Below, piece by piece: positions 15,282-23,225 of a stretch of 64,000 bases of DNA (within the stretch, counting starts at the first letter, position 1; each line of letters begins with the position of its first letter). A model generated the notes under the pieces. The model saw only the letters and a program-made list of their open reading frames with translations. It ran no database searches and was not told the DNA's origin. Source of the stretch: Flavobacterium frigoritolerans. GTDB lineage: Bacteria; Bacteroidota; Bacteroidia; Flavobacteriales; Flavobacteriaceae. The stretch is from contig NZ_JAOZEV010000016.1 in NCBI RefSeq assembly GCF_025847275.1, positions 44,845-108,844 on the forward strand. The letters run 5' to 3'. A program made the position numbers and the translations under genes.

Positions 15282-15964
15282 GCGGTATGATTGTCTTTTT
15301 TTTCTTTGGGATTATCTTCTTCCAAATATTTTTTAATTAAATGATGTCCAACATAAATTAACGGAGTTAATACTATTGCCAAAGAAAGCTTGAATGTATA
15401 ACCAGTTAAAGCGGATGAGATAAAGGTATCGAAATCTATTTTACCCGGTAGCCAAAAAGCAATTCCTAAAACAATGAAAGAATCAAATAATTGAGAAATT
15501 ACAGTAGAACCAGTTGTTCTAAGCCAAATTTTCTTTTCTCCTGTTCTTTTTTTGAAAAACCAAAAAATCCAAACGTCTATTAACTGAGATACCATAAATG
15601 CAATAAGGCTACCTATAATAATCCACATACTTTGCCCGAAAACAGCTTGAAACTGTTCGTCGTTTACTGGACTTATACCTTTTGCAGCAGGTATTACGAT
15701 TGCCATAAATAATATAAGAAAGGCATAAGCTATCAAACAGGCGGTTATAAAAGAAAGTTTTTTAACTCCTTTCTCTCCAAAATATTCATTAATCAAATCG
15801 GTTGTTAAAAAAACAATTGGCCAAGGAAGAATTCCGATGCTCATTACAAATGGACCAATTTGGATTAATTTCCCTCCAATTAACTCTGCCACAACAGCAT
15901 TGGTAATAAAAATTCCGGCAAGGACAACAAAAACAATTTCTTTCTTGGTTTTAAACATAGACAA
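15278..15964 (-). CDS. Queuosine precursor transporter (VUT family, YhhQ-like)
   Basis: 228 residues with about six membrane segments. The family signature is visible: a helix with FITNAVVAELIGGKLIQIG, then TTDLINEYFGEKGVKK, SQLIDVWIFWFFKKRTG and the TVISQLFDSFIVLGIAFWLPG helix. Homologs import preQ0 or preQ1 for queuosine synthesis. queG, the last enzyme of that pathway, lies at 58.6 kb in this window. A -7 box (TAAATTTG on the minus strand, 15977-15984) is only 12 bases from the ATG, leaving no room for a preQ1 riboswitch. Confidence 0.9.
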   Translation of the reverse strand: MSMFKTKKEIVFVVLAGIFITNAVVAELIGGKLIQIGPFVMSIGILPWPIVFLTTDLINEYFGEKGVKKLSFITACLIAYAFLILFMAIVIPAAKGISPVNDEQFQAVFGQSMWIIIGSLIAFMVSQLIDVWIFWFFKKRTGEKKIWLRTTGSTVISQLFDSFIVLGIAFWLPGKIDFDTFISSALTGYTFKLSLAIVLTPLIYVGHHLIKKYLEEDNPKEKKDNHTA

Positions 15965-15976
15965 ATTTTAATATGC

Positions 15977-15984
15977 CAAATTTA
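15977..15984 (-). promoter_or_regulatory. Possible -7 box for the transporter operon
   Basis: TAAATTTG on the minus strand, 12 bases before the ATG at 15964; the -33 region shows no TTG. Confidence 0.35.
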
Positions 15985-16079
15985 ATATATTATTTGGAGT
16001 ATTTATTTTTATAAAAAACATTGTGAAGATGTATTTAAGAAGTGGCTTTTTTTCAGTGTATTCTGTTCTAATTAATGGC

Positions 16080-16087
16080 TATATTTG
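16080..16087 (+). promoter_or_regulatory. Predicted -7 box for the M3 peptidase gene
   Basis: TATATTTG fits the consensus and gives a leader of about 35-40 nt before the ATG at 16126. Confidence 0.5.
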
Positions 16088-16125
16088 GGAATTGCATTTA
16101 TTTTATAAAATATTAAATAACGTAC

Positions 16126-18255
16126 ATGAAAAAAATTGTCACTATTCTAATTATGGCTACTTCTTTAACTACTCTTCAAGCGCAAACAAATTCACAAAAT
16201 CCATTATTGCAAAAATGGACTGGTCCGTATGGAGGTGTACCAGCTTTTACGGAATATAAAATTGCCGATTTTAAGCCAGCTTTTGATGTTGCTATCAAAC
16301 AAAAAAGCGATGAGATTGATGCTATTTCAAATAATCCAAAGCCTGCAACTTTTGATAATACAATCGCCGAATTAGAACGTTCGGGTAAAAAGTTGTCGAG
16401 AATTATGACGGTTTATGGAATTTATTCGTCGAATATTAGTACTCCAGAATTTGCATTGATAGAAAAAGATATTGAGCCTTTGCTTGCTGCACAATCTACC
16501 AAGTTCTATCAAAACAGAAATTTGTTTGTTAGAATCGAAAAGCTATATAATTCTCCAGATAAAAAGAAATTAACTAGTGAGCAACAAAGACTTATTTGGG
16601 TTTATTATACGGAGTTTAATAAGCAAGGAGCTAATTTAAGCGATGCTGATAAAGCAAAAGTTGGTGAAATTAATAAACAATTATCAATGTTGTTTTCTAA
16701 GTTTAGTCAAAATTTATTGGCGGAAGAAAATGACCAATATGTGGTATTAACAACTGAAGCTGATTTTGATGGTTTGCCTGATGGAATAAAAAAAGCCGCT
16801 ATGGCTCAAGCCAAAGAAAGAAAGCTTTCGGCTATAGGTTGTATTGCTAATACGCGATCTTTTGTAGAGCCATTTTTAACTTTTTCGACTAATAGAGAGT
16901 TAAGAGAGAAAGTTTGGAGAATGTTTGTAAACAGAGGAGATAACGGAGACGAACATGACAACAAATCAACTTTGGTCGAAATACTAAAGCTTCGTGCTGC
17001 AAAAGCAAAACTATTGGGTTATCCTACTTTTGCACATTGGAATTTAACTAACAGAATGGCTAAAACTCCAGAAAGAGCGATGGCTTTAATGGAAGCTGTT
17101 TGGGAGCCTGCAGTAAACCAAGTTCACAAAGATGTTGCAGATATGCAGAAGATTGTTGTTGTCGAAGGAGGGAAGTTTCAGATTGAACCTTGGGATTATC
17201 GTTATTATGCTGAAAAAGTTAGAAAAGCAAAATACGATTTAGATCAAAATGTGGTCAAAGAATATCTTCAGCTTGAAAAATTACGTGAAGGAATGTTTTG
17301 GGTTGCTGGTGAATTATTTGATTTAAAATTTAAACAAATAACAGATGTTCCTGTATATCATCCAGATGTTAGAGTTTGGGAAGTGTCTAATATAAAGACT
17401 GGAAAAGTGGTAGGTTTATGGTATTTTGATCCATATGCACGTAAAGGAAAACGTTCTGGAGCTTGGATGAATGCGTATAGAAAACAACAAAAACTAGATG
17501 GTGATGTTCTTACGATAGTTTCTAATAACAGTAATTTTATCAAAGGAAATGATAATGAACCAATTTTAATATCATGGACAGATGCAACTACCTTGTTTCA
17601 TGAATTTGGACATGCATTACATGGTTTATGTTCAGATGTTACCTATCCTACATTATCAGGAACTGCTGTTGCAAGAGATTATGTTGAGTTCCCATCACAA
17701 ATCTTAGAGCGTTGGTTAGAAACTCCTGAGGTGTTGAATAAATTTGCTTTAAATTATAAAACAGGAAAACCTATTCCTAAAGATTTGGTTGAGCGTATTG
17801 CAAAAGCAGCAACATTTAATGAAGGATTTTCTACTGTTGAGACAATTTCAAGTTCTCTTATCGATATGAAATTACATTTAGCAGGAGATTCGGTTATAGA
17901 TCCTACAGTTTTTGAAAAAGAAACATTGGCTAAGCTTAATATGCCTAAAGAAATTGTGATGCGTCATCGTATTCCTCAATTTGGACATATTTTTTCTAGT
18001 GATGGTTATGCGAGCGGATATTACAGTTATTTATGGGCAGATGTAATCAGTGCCGATGCTTATGAAGCATTTACTGAAGCAAAAGGGCCTTATGATAAAG
18101 AGGTTGGCAAAAGACTGCACGATAAGATATTTAGTGTTGGTAATACAACAGATCAGGAAGAAGCTTATAAATCTTTTAGAGGACACAACCCAGAGATTAA
18201 TGCTTTAATGAAAGCGAGAGGTTTTGAGGTTCCAGTAATAAAATCAAAGAAATAG
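16126..18255 (+). CDS. M3 family metallopeptidase, exported (Dcp-type)
   Basis: 709 residues. An N-terminal signal (MKKIVTILIMATSLTTLQAQ) directs export. The zinc motif HEFGH is within TLFHEFGHALHGLCSD, and the downstream glutamate lies in the helix after EFPSQILERW, as in thimet oligopeptidase/Dcp enzymes. The closed-chamber alpha domain fills the first 400 residues; PQFGHIFSSDGYASGYYSYLWADV is the conserved C-terminal substrate-binding segment. Family members cleave short peptides, Dcp releasing C-terminal dipeptides; the exported location suggests periplasmic peptide digestion. Single-gene transcript with its own promoter and terminator. The upstream overlapping frame at 16023 is a shadow. 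Confidence 0.95.
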   Translation: MKKIVTILIMATSLTTLQAQTNSQNPLLQKWTGPYGGVPAFTEYKIADFKPAFDVAIKQKSDEIDAISNNPKPATFDNTIAELERSGKKLSRIMTVYGIYSSNISTPEFALIEKDIEPLLAAQSTKFYQNRNLFVRIEKLYNSPDKKKLTSEQQRLIWVYYTEFNKQGANLSDADKAKVGEINKQLSMLFSKFSQNLLAEENDQYVVLTTEADFDGLPDGIKKAAMAQAKERKLSAIGCIANTRSFVEPFLTFSTNRELREKVWRMFVNRGDNGDEHDNKSTLVEILKLRAAKAKLLGYPTFAHWNLTNRMAKTPERAMALMEAVWEPAVNQVHKDVADMQKIVVVEGGKFQIEPWDYRYYAEKVRKAKYDLDQNVVKEYLQLEKLREGMFWVAGELFDLKFKQITDVPVYHPDVRVWEVSNIKTGKVVGLWYFDPYARKGKRSGAWMNAYRKQQKLDGDVLTIVSNNSNFIKGNDNEPILISWTDATTLFHEFGHALHGLCSDVTYPTLSGTAVARDYVEFPSQILERWLETPEVLNKFALNYKTGKPIPKDLVERIAKAATFNEGFSTVETISSSLIDMKLHLAGDSVIDPTVFEKETLAKLNMPKEIVMRHRIPQFGHIFSSDGYASGYYSYLWADVISADAYEAFTEAKGPYDKEVGKRLHDKIFSVGNTTDQEEAYKSFRGHNPEINALMKARGFEVPVIKSKK

Positions 18256-18277
18256 TTGTTATAAAAATGGCACTTAT

Positions 18278-18310
18278 ATAGTCGGAAGATTTTTCTTCCG
18301 ACTATTTTTA
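18278..18310 (+). terminator. Terminator after the M3 peptidase gene
   Basis: ATAGTCGGAAGA pairs perfectly with TCTTCCGACTAT around a TTTT loop, followed by a T-rich tract. Confidence 0.88.
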
Positions 18311-18357
18311 TTTATCAAGTTGGGTCTTACTTGGTAATAGTATACAGATATAAAATT

Positions 18358-18385
18358 AAAGCAGCTCTATTATGGAGCTGCTTTT
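18358..18385. terminator. Terminator after the secreted unknown gene
   Basis: AAAGCAGCTC pairs with GAGCTGCTTT, with T runs on both strands. It lies at the 3' side of the minus-strand gene ending at 18415. Confidence 0.75.
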
Positions 18386-18414
18386 GTATATTCTAGATTA
18401 AGATCTTAATTTAC

Positions 18415-18978
18415 TTAGTGTCCCCAAGGTCTTTCAGGCACTGGAATTTCTTTGCTTAAATCAAAACTAACTTGAAAATGATTTGGAGAATTAGCTTTCC
18501 TCAAATTGTAAGTATATTGATTTCCATCTACTGTTACCCACCAAACATTAGCTGAAGCTGCTGGAATTAAATCTGTAGTTTCCTGATCGGCAGGGAAAAA
18601 TTGAATTTGTGATGCTCCTGTATTTGTTGTAGTCCCTCCGTATTGTGTGATTTTATCTTCAGATCCGTCTTTTAAACGATGATCGTGTTTTAATTGAATT
18701 CCTACTTTTGTTTTGGTAAATACCCAAGTTCGGGAATGGTCATCTCCTACATAAAAAGGAATCTTGATTTCTGAATCGGAACAACTCATTACATACATTG
18801 ATAGTTTTTTATCAGCAAAATCTTTAGGTGCTGGTTCCGTATTTAGCTTGCCTGAGTAAGCTTTGCCACAATGTGCTTGTAATTGCTTCCAAAATTCATC
18901 TTGAGCATTTTTATTTTGTGCAAAAACAGAACCCATTGCAAAAAACAGAACGAGTAAAAAATAATTGATTCTTATCAT
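18415..18978 (-). CDS. Exported protein of unknown function
   Basis: 187 residues with a clear signal peptide (MIRINYFLLVLFFAMGSVFAQ, cleavage after about residue 20). The mature part is a mixed beta protein with WKQLQAHCGKAYSGKL, a second cysteine in YVMSCSDSEIKIPFYVGDDHSRTWVF, the segment GIQLKHDHRLKDGSEDKITQYGG and a C-terminal EIPVPERPWGH. The two cysteines may form a disulfide. I recognise it as a conserved flavobacterial secreted protein but know of no function. Monocistronic, ended by a terminator at 18358. Confidence 0.8.
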   Translation of the reverse strand: MIRINYFLLVLFFAMGSVFAQNKNAQDEFWKQLQAHCGKAYSGKLNTEPAPKDFADKKLSMYVMSCSDSEIKIPFYVGDDHSRTWVFTKTKVGIQLKHDHRLKDGSEDKITQYGGTTTNTGASQIQFFPADQETTDLIPAASANVWWVTVDGNQYTYNLRKANSPNHFQVSFDLSKEIPVPERPWGH

Positions 18979-19175
18979 TTTATTTTATAAATGTTATTTT
19001 CAAATATACCTTTTTTATCTAAAGTAATTTCCTTTATAGCAACATTTAGGCTGTTTAATCTATGTAGTGAATAAGGTTCGGTAATAGCTTTGTAAATAAA
19101 ATTTAGAGTTTTATTTTAAAGAATTTATCTGAGAATAAATTTATTTTTGTAGAAGTATATTAGGTTTAAAACAAA

Positions 19176-19206
19176 AAAATGATGGAGTTTGAAGTTCCAT
19201 CATTTT
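19176..19206. terminator. Second hairpin downstream of tsf
   Basis: AATGATGGA pairs with TCCATCATT around a 9-nt loop, with A and T runs on both sides. Confidence 0.6.
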
Positions 19207-19239
19207 AATTCATGCTTTATTGTGATATGTTTTAAACTA

Positions 19240-19270
19240 AAAAAGGTCGGAATTTCTTCCAACCTTTTTT
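19240..19270 (-). terminator. Terminator of the rplM-rpsI-rpsB-tsf block
   Basis: AAAAAGGTCGGAA pairs with TTCCAACCTTTTT with one mismatch, around a 4-nt loop, immediately after the tsf stop codon. Confidence 0.8.
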
Positions 19271-19291
19271 ATATGTAATTTAGAATATAGA

Positions 19292-20254
19292 TTATCCTAA
19301 AGCAACTCTTTTGAAACCTGTAATTTCAACGTTGAATCCTTTAACATAATCACCAACTTTTTTACTATCATCTTTGATGAAGTTTTGATCTAATAAAGCT
19401 TTCTCTTGATCTAAAGTAGTGTTGTCAGAGATGAAACGTTGAACTTTTCCTGGGATAATTTTGTCCCAAATTTGCTCTGGTTTACCTTCAGCTTTTAATT
19501 CAGCTTTAGCATCTTCTTCAGCTTGTTTTAAAACTTCTTCCGTTAATTGAGAGAAAGAAATATATTTAGGAACATTTTTTAAAGTTTTTCCTAAACGTTT
19601 TGCCTCTTCATTTTCTTTTTCGATTACTGCAATACGAGCAGCAAGTTCAGAAGCAACGAAAGATGGGTCAAAATCTTTGTAAGATAATGTATCAGCTCCC
19701 ATAGAAGCAACTTGCATAGAGATGTCTTTAGTTAAAACGTCACCATTAGCAATTGGTGCAGAAATTGCAGTTAATGCAGCAATTTTGTTAACGTGAACAT
19801 AAGATCCAACAAAAGCACCTTCTAAAATTTCAAAACCACCGATTTCGATTTTTTCACCAATAACACCAGTTTGCTCGATTAATTTTTCAGCAACAGTCAT
19901 TCCGTTGAAATCTGAAGCTAAGAATTCTTCTTTAGAAGAGAAATTGATAGCTTTTTCTACTAATTCTTTAGCCAAAGTTACGAAAGCCTCATTTTTACCT
20001 ACGAAATCTGTTTCGCAGTTTAAAGTGATGATAACTCCTCTAGTTTTGTCAGCATTAATAAAAGAAACAGCAGCTCCTTCAGAAGACTCACGGTCAGAAC
20101 GATTAGCAGCAACTTTTTGTCCTTTTTCTCTAAGGTTTTGTATAGCTTTATCGAAATCTCCTTCAGCTTCAACTAAAGCTTTTTTACAGTCCATCATTCC
20201 GGCACCTGTAACTTGTCTTAATTTATTTACGTCTGCAGCAGTAATTGTTGCCAT
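19292..20254 (-). CDS. tsf: Translation elongation factor Ts
   Basis: EF-Ts exchanges GDP for GTP on EF-Tu. From the ATG at 20254 it has 320 residues starting MATITAADVNKLRQVTGAGM; upstream in-frame codons to 20293 would add 13 residues without homology. The N-terminal UBA-like domain is followed by the TDFV motif (TLNCETDFVGKNEAF) that contacts EF-Tu. Two core subdomains and the coiled coil (about 210-260) are present. It is longer than E. coli EF-Ts (283), as usual for Bacteroidota. It follows rpsB after 137 bases that contain an inverted repeat. Confidence 0.97.
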   Translation of the reverse strand: MATITAADVNKLRQVTGAGMMDCKKALVEAEGDFDKAIQNLREKGQKVAANRSDRESSEGAAVSFINADKTRGVIITLNCETDFVGKNEAFVTLAKELVEKAINFSSKEEFLASDFNGMTVAEKLIEQTGVIGEKIEIGGFEILEGAFVGSYVHVNKIAALTAISAPIANGDVLTKDISMQVASMGADTLSYKDFDPSFVASELAARIAVIEKENEEAKRLGKTLKNVPKYISFSQLTEEVLKQAEEDAKAELKAEGKPEQIWDKIIPGKVQRFISDNTTLDQEKALLDQNFIKDDSKKVGDYVKGFNVEITGFKRVALG

Positions 20255-20285
20255 ATTGTATATTTTTTTATGAGTTAAAAGTAAA

Positions 20286-20380
20286 AATTCCAATCTTTAA
20301 ATCTCAAATTCCAGTTTTATCAAATTATCAACGTAACGTTTCTAATTTTTTATGGGATTTGGAATTTAAAAATTGGAATT
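20286..20380. repeat. Imperfect inverted repeat between rpsB and tsf
   Basis: Arms 20286-20313 and 20353-20380 are reverse complements at 24 of 28 positions, built from AATTCCAAT and CAAATTCCA units, with a 39-nt spacer. The mRNA linking rpsB and tsf would carry this hairpin. The motif looks like a genomic repeat rather than a terminator because no T run follows. Confidence 0.7.
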
Positions 20381-20391
20381 TAAAAGTTTAT

Positions 20392-21180
20392 TTATTCTTT
20401 TGTTTCAGCAGCAGGAGCCTCAACAACAGCTTCAGCAGCAGGAGCCGCTTCTTCTGTAGCAGGTAACAACGCTTCAGTCTCTTTATCAGAACCTCTGTCA
20501 GAAAGACCTTCAACGATTGCAGCTGTAACTAAAGATAAAATTTTATCAATTGACTTAGAAGCATCATCATTTGATGGGATAACATACTCTACTTCTCTAG
20601 GATCAGAGTTAGTATCCACCATTGCGAAAACTGGAATGTTTAATTTTTGTGCTTCTTTTATTGCGATATGTTCAGCTTTGATATCTACTACGAACAATGC
20701 TGCAGGTAGTCTAGACATGTCTGCGATTGAACCTAAGTTTTTCTCTAGTTTAGCACGAAGACGATCTACTTGTAAACGCTCTTTCTTAGAAAGTGTCATG
20801 AAAGTACCGTCTTTCTTCATTTTATCAATAGTAGCCATTTTTTTAACAGCTTTACGGATAGTCACGAAGTTAGTTAGCATTCCACCAGGCCATCTTTCAG
20901 TTATATAAGGCATGTTTGCAGCTTTTGCTTTATCAGCAACGATGTCTTTAGCTTGTTTTTTGGTAGCAACGAATAATATTTTTCTACCTGATGCAGCGAT
21001 TTTTTTCAAAGCTTCATTAGCCTCTTCAATTTTTGCTGCAGTTTTATATAGATTGATAATGTGAATACCATTACGCTCCATATAAATGTAAGGAGCCATG
21101 TTTGGATCCCATTTTCTAGTCATGTGTCCAAAGTGAACACCTGCTTCTAGTAATTCTTTTACGTCTATTTTGTTTGCCAT
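20392..21180 (-). CDS. rpsB: 30S ribosomal protein S2
   Basis: 262 residues. Conserved S2 blocks are present: LLEAGVHFGHMTRKWDPNMAPYIY, FVATKKQAKDIV, PYITERWPGGMLTNF and FVVDIKAEHIAIKEAQKLNIPVFAMVDTNSDP. The final 25 residues are an Ala/Glu-rich tail (TEEAAPAAEAVVEAP) beyond the core fold. Followed by tsf, the order found in most bacteria. A 174-bp upstream region with possible structure separates it from rpsI. Confidence 0.98.
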   Translation of the reverse strand: MANKIDVKELLEAGVHFGHMTRKWDPNMAPYIYMERNGIHIINLYKTAAKIEEANEALKKIAASGRKILFVATKKQAKDIVADKAKAANMPYITERWPGGMLTNFVTIRKAVKKMATIDKMKKDGTFMTLSKKERLQVDRLRAKLEKNLGSIADMSRLPAALFVVDIKAEHIAIKEAQKLNIPVFAMVDTNSDPREVEYVIPSNDDASKSIDKILSLVTAAIVEGLSDRGSDKETEALLPATEEAAPAAEAVVEAPAAETKE

Positions 21181-21354
21181 TTTTGTACTAGTTTACGTTC
21201 TGTTGATTAGCAATGCATAAATGGCGGTTTCCCAGGCTTTATACATTTAGATGCTAAACTATTTCCTACCTCGATAGGAGAGCAACAACAACTGTGTTTT
21301 TTAAATTCAATAATAATTGAGATGCCTTGTCCTAAATGAACAAGACAGGTAATA
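21181..21354 (-). promoter_or_regulatory. Candidate structured leader of rpsB
   Basis: The 174 bases between rpsI and rpsB contain several short hairpins in the mRNA sense: CTTGT..ACAAG near rpsI, CCTA..TAGG, and TTTAG-CAT-CTAAA. Such spacing is longer than elsewhere in the block. A ribosomal-protein leader is possible; no known motif was recognised with certainty. Confidence 0.3.
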
Positions 21355-21741
21355 TTAACGTTTAGAGAATTGGAATCTCTTACGAGCTTTCTTCTGACCG
21401 AATTTCTTACGTTCAACCATTCTTGGATCTCTTGTTAATAAACCTTCTGGTTTTAAGATAGCTCTGTTTTCAGCATTTACTTCACACATAACACGTGCTA
21501 ATGCCATTCTTACAGCTTCTGCTTGACCAGTTGAACCACCTCCGTAAACGTTTACTTTTACATCAAAGTTGTTTACATTTTCTGTCATAGACATTGGTTG
21601 TAAAACTTTGTATTGCAAAGTTGCAGTTGGGAAATAGGTTGCGAATTCTTTTTTGTTTACAGTGATTTTTCCTGTTCCTTCTGAAACATAAACACGTGCA
21701 ACAGCGGTTTTTCTTCTACCGATTTTGTGAATAACTCCCAT
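21355..21741 (-). CDS. rpsI: 30S ribosomal protein S9
   Basis: 128 residues. The S9 motifs are GRRKTAVARVYVSEGTGKITVN at the start, VYGGGSTGQAEAVRMALARV in the middle and the C-terminal tail GLLTRDPRMVERKKFGQKKARKRFQFSKR with the terminal KR that reaches the P-site tRNA. Its ATG shares one base with the rplM stop, as in the common rplM-rpsI operon. Confidence 0.98.
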   Translation of the reverse strand: MGVIHKIGRRKTAVARVYVSEGTGKITVNKKEFATYFPTATLQYKVLQPMSMTENVNNFDVKVNVYGGGSTGQAEAVRMALARVMCEVNAENRAILKPEGLLTRDPRMVERKKFGQKKARKRFQFSKR

Positions 21742-22196
21742 TACTTAAGATCGTTTAGGTTAACAGTTCTAGGTTTTTGAGCTCCTTGTTTGTGCTCAGA
21801 TCCTACAACAACATTTAAATTTCTGAAAAGTTCAGCTCCTAATTTGTTCTTAGGTAACATTCCTTTTACTGCTTTTTCTACTAATAATGCAGGGTTTTTT
21901 GCTTGCAATACTTTAGCAGTTAAAGTTCTTTGTCCTCCTGGGTAACCTGTATGACGCATGTAAATTTTGTCATCCATTTTTGTACCTGTAAGGTTAATTT
22001 TTTCTGAGTTGATAACAATTACGTTATCTCCACAGTCAACGTGCGGTGTGTAACTAGGCTTGTACTTACCTCTTAAGATCATTGCAACCTTTGAAGCAAG
22101 ACGTCCTAAGTTATGACCTTCAGCGTCAACAACAATCCACTCTTTAGTTACAGTGGCTTTGCTAGTTGAAACTGTTTTGTAGCTTAATGCGTCCAT
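21741..22196 (-). CDS. rplM: 50S ribosomal protein L13
   Basis: 151 residues. L13 blocks are WIVVDAEGHNLGRLASKVAMILRGKYKPSYTPHVDCGDNVIVINSEKI, the YMRHTGYPGG loop and AVKGMLPKNKLGAELFRNLNVV. It is the first gene of rplM-rpsI-rpsB-tsf and is preceded by a strong promoter and a 5' hairpin. Confidence 0.98.
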   Translation of the reverse strand: MDALSYKTVSTSKATVTKEWIVVDAEGHNLGRLASKVAMILRGKYKPSYTPHVDCGDNVIVINSEKINLTGTKMDDKIYMRHTGYPGGQRTLTAKVLQAKNPALLVEKAVKGMLPKNKLGAELFRNLNVVVGSEHKQGAQKPRTVNLNDLK

Positions 22197-22223
22197 AATA
22201 TTATTTTAATTAAACATTCCATC

Positions 22224-22270
22224 CCCAATAAAGGGGTTGCAAAAGTACAATTAATTATTTTAAATACAAA
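22224..22270 (-). promoter_or_regulatory. rplM promoter and leader hairpin
   Basis: On the minus strand TTTG (22270-22267), a 19-nt spacer and TACTTTTG (22247-22240) form a near-ideal Bacteroidota promoter. The expected transcript begins with CCCC-TTTATT-GGGG, a hairpin in the position where ribosomal protein L13 leaders act; autogenous control is an inference. Confidence 0.65.
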
Positions 22271-22330
22271 TACCTTAAAAGATTATTTTAACTGCTGAAA
22301 ATCAGGAGATATCTTTTTATTTAAAAGAAT

Positions 22331-22364
22331 AAAAAAACCAGCTTTACAATTAAGTAAGCTGGTT
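22331..22364 (-). terminator. Terminator of the ferritin-like gene pair
   Basis: On the minus strand AACCAGCTTAC pairs with GTAAAGCTGGTT (one bulge), followed by a run of seven T residues, right after the stop codon at 22388. Confidence 0.8.
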
Positions 22365-22387
22365 CGGATATTTTGGAGTAAATTTTG

Positions 22388-23200
22388 TTACACAATAAAC
22401 AAATTTGCTATGTCTACAACCTGTTGCGTAGTAAGTGGTTCATCATAGGCTTCTGAACCTGCCGAGGCTCCAAATAAGGTAGCAGTATTATATCCTGCTT
22501 GTACAGTTAATTCTTCTCCATTATATACAGCTTGAGTTTCCACAGGCATTCCTGTACCTCTTTCATTACCATTTATCCATCCTTTAAGGCCACGTAATCG
22601 TCGTACTTCTGATGCATGACGTGCTTCTACCGAATGTATTTGTAATGCGGCTGTTAATAAATCAGGTGTAGAAATTAAATTTCCTGCCTGACCTTTATAG
22701 GCTCTTACTCCCGTATCTTCAAATGCTTGTGCTAATGCTAGAAATGTTGGATAATCATTAAATGGATCAAAAGTTCCACCAACAGTAAAGTCAAAAGTAG
22801 GTTTAGGAACAAAGTTTGCGCTTGCTGGTCCGCCTAATCCTGCAATCAAAAATTTAACATGACTTGATTCATGGGCTGCAATTTGTTGAAAAACTTTTAA
22901 ATCGCGTCCACCATTTTCAGACGCAGGAATAACTCCGTGGTCTAATGCCATGGCGTAAAATTCATTTTCCAGATATTCTAATGTTAATGCAAACTGTAAT
23001 GCTCCGATTGGAGTTGCTGGAGTTGCAGTTATATCTTTGGCTAGAGCTTTATTGGCTAATGAAGATAATCCGAATGGAATTGAAGCTATTGCTAAAGTCT
23101 TTCCTATATTTCCAAATTGTGTAAAACTGTCTCTTCTTGAACCAGTGCTTCTCATCGCGCTTTCGTCAGCAAAAGTTTCTATAAATTTTAGTATGTTCAT
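22388..23200 (-). CDS. Ferritin-like domain protein, probably exported by Tat
   Basis: 270 residues. The N-terminus has a twin-arginine segment (TGSRRDSFTQFG) followed by a hydrophobic stretch ending near ALAKD, suggesting Tat export. The core (about 60-225) is a four-helix ferritin-like bundle with metal-ligand candidates in each helix: LEYLENEFY, AHESSHVKF (ExxH), FEDTGVRAYKG and VEARHASEVR (ExxH). These are the di-iron residues of the Rds/desiccation-related ferritin-like family. It follows a paralog by 25 bases and ends at a terminator. The substrate or redox role is unknown. Confidence 0.85.
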   Translation of the reverse strand: MNILKFIETFADESAMRSTGSRRDSFTQFGNIGKTLAIASIPFGLSSLANKALAKDITATPATPIGALQFALTLEYLENEFYAMALDHGVIPASENGGRDLKVFQQIAAHESSHVKFLIAGLGGPASANFVPKPTFDFTVGGTFDPFNDYPTFLALAQAFEDTGVRAYKGQAGNLISTPDLLTAALQIHSVEARHASEVRRLRGLKGWINGNERGTGMPVETQAVYNGEELTVQAGYNTATLFGASAGSEAYDEPLTTQQVVDIANLFIV

Positions 23201-23225
23201 AATTTCTAGATTTTATGAGTTGTGG

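Larger units (their letters stand above)
18979..19291. other. Intergenic region with tandem hairpins
   Basis: No gene is visible in these 313 bases. Two hairpins follow tsf in its direction of transcription: one at 19240-19270 and one at 19176-19206. The remaining AT-rich part next to 18978 should hold the promoter of the secreted protein gene, but no convincing TAnnTTTG is seen. Confidence 0.6.

Noticed and set aside
15965..16125. preQ1 riboswitch before the queuosine-precursor transporter
   Set aside because: The -7 box lies about 12 bases from the start codon and no aptamer pattern is seen.
20255..20293. Longer tsf start
   Set aside because: The extra 13 residues do not belong to EF-Ts, whose conserved start is MATITAADV.
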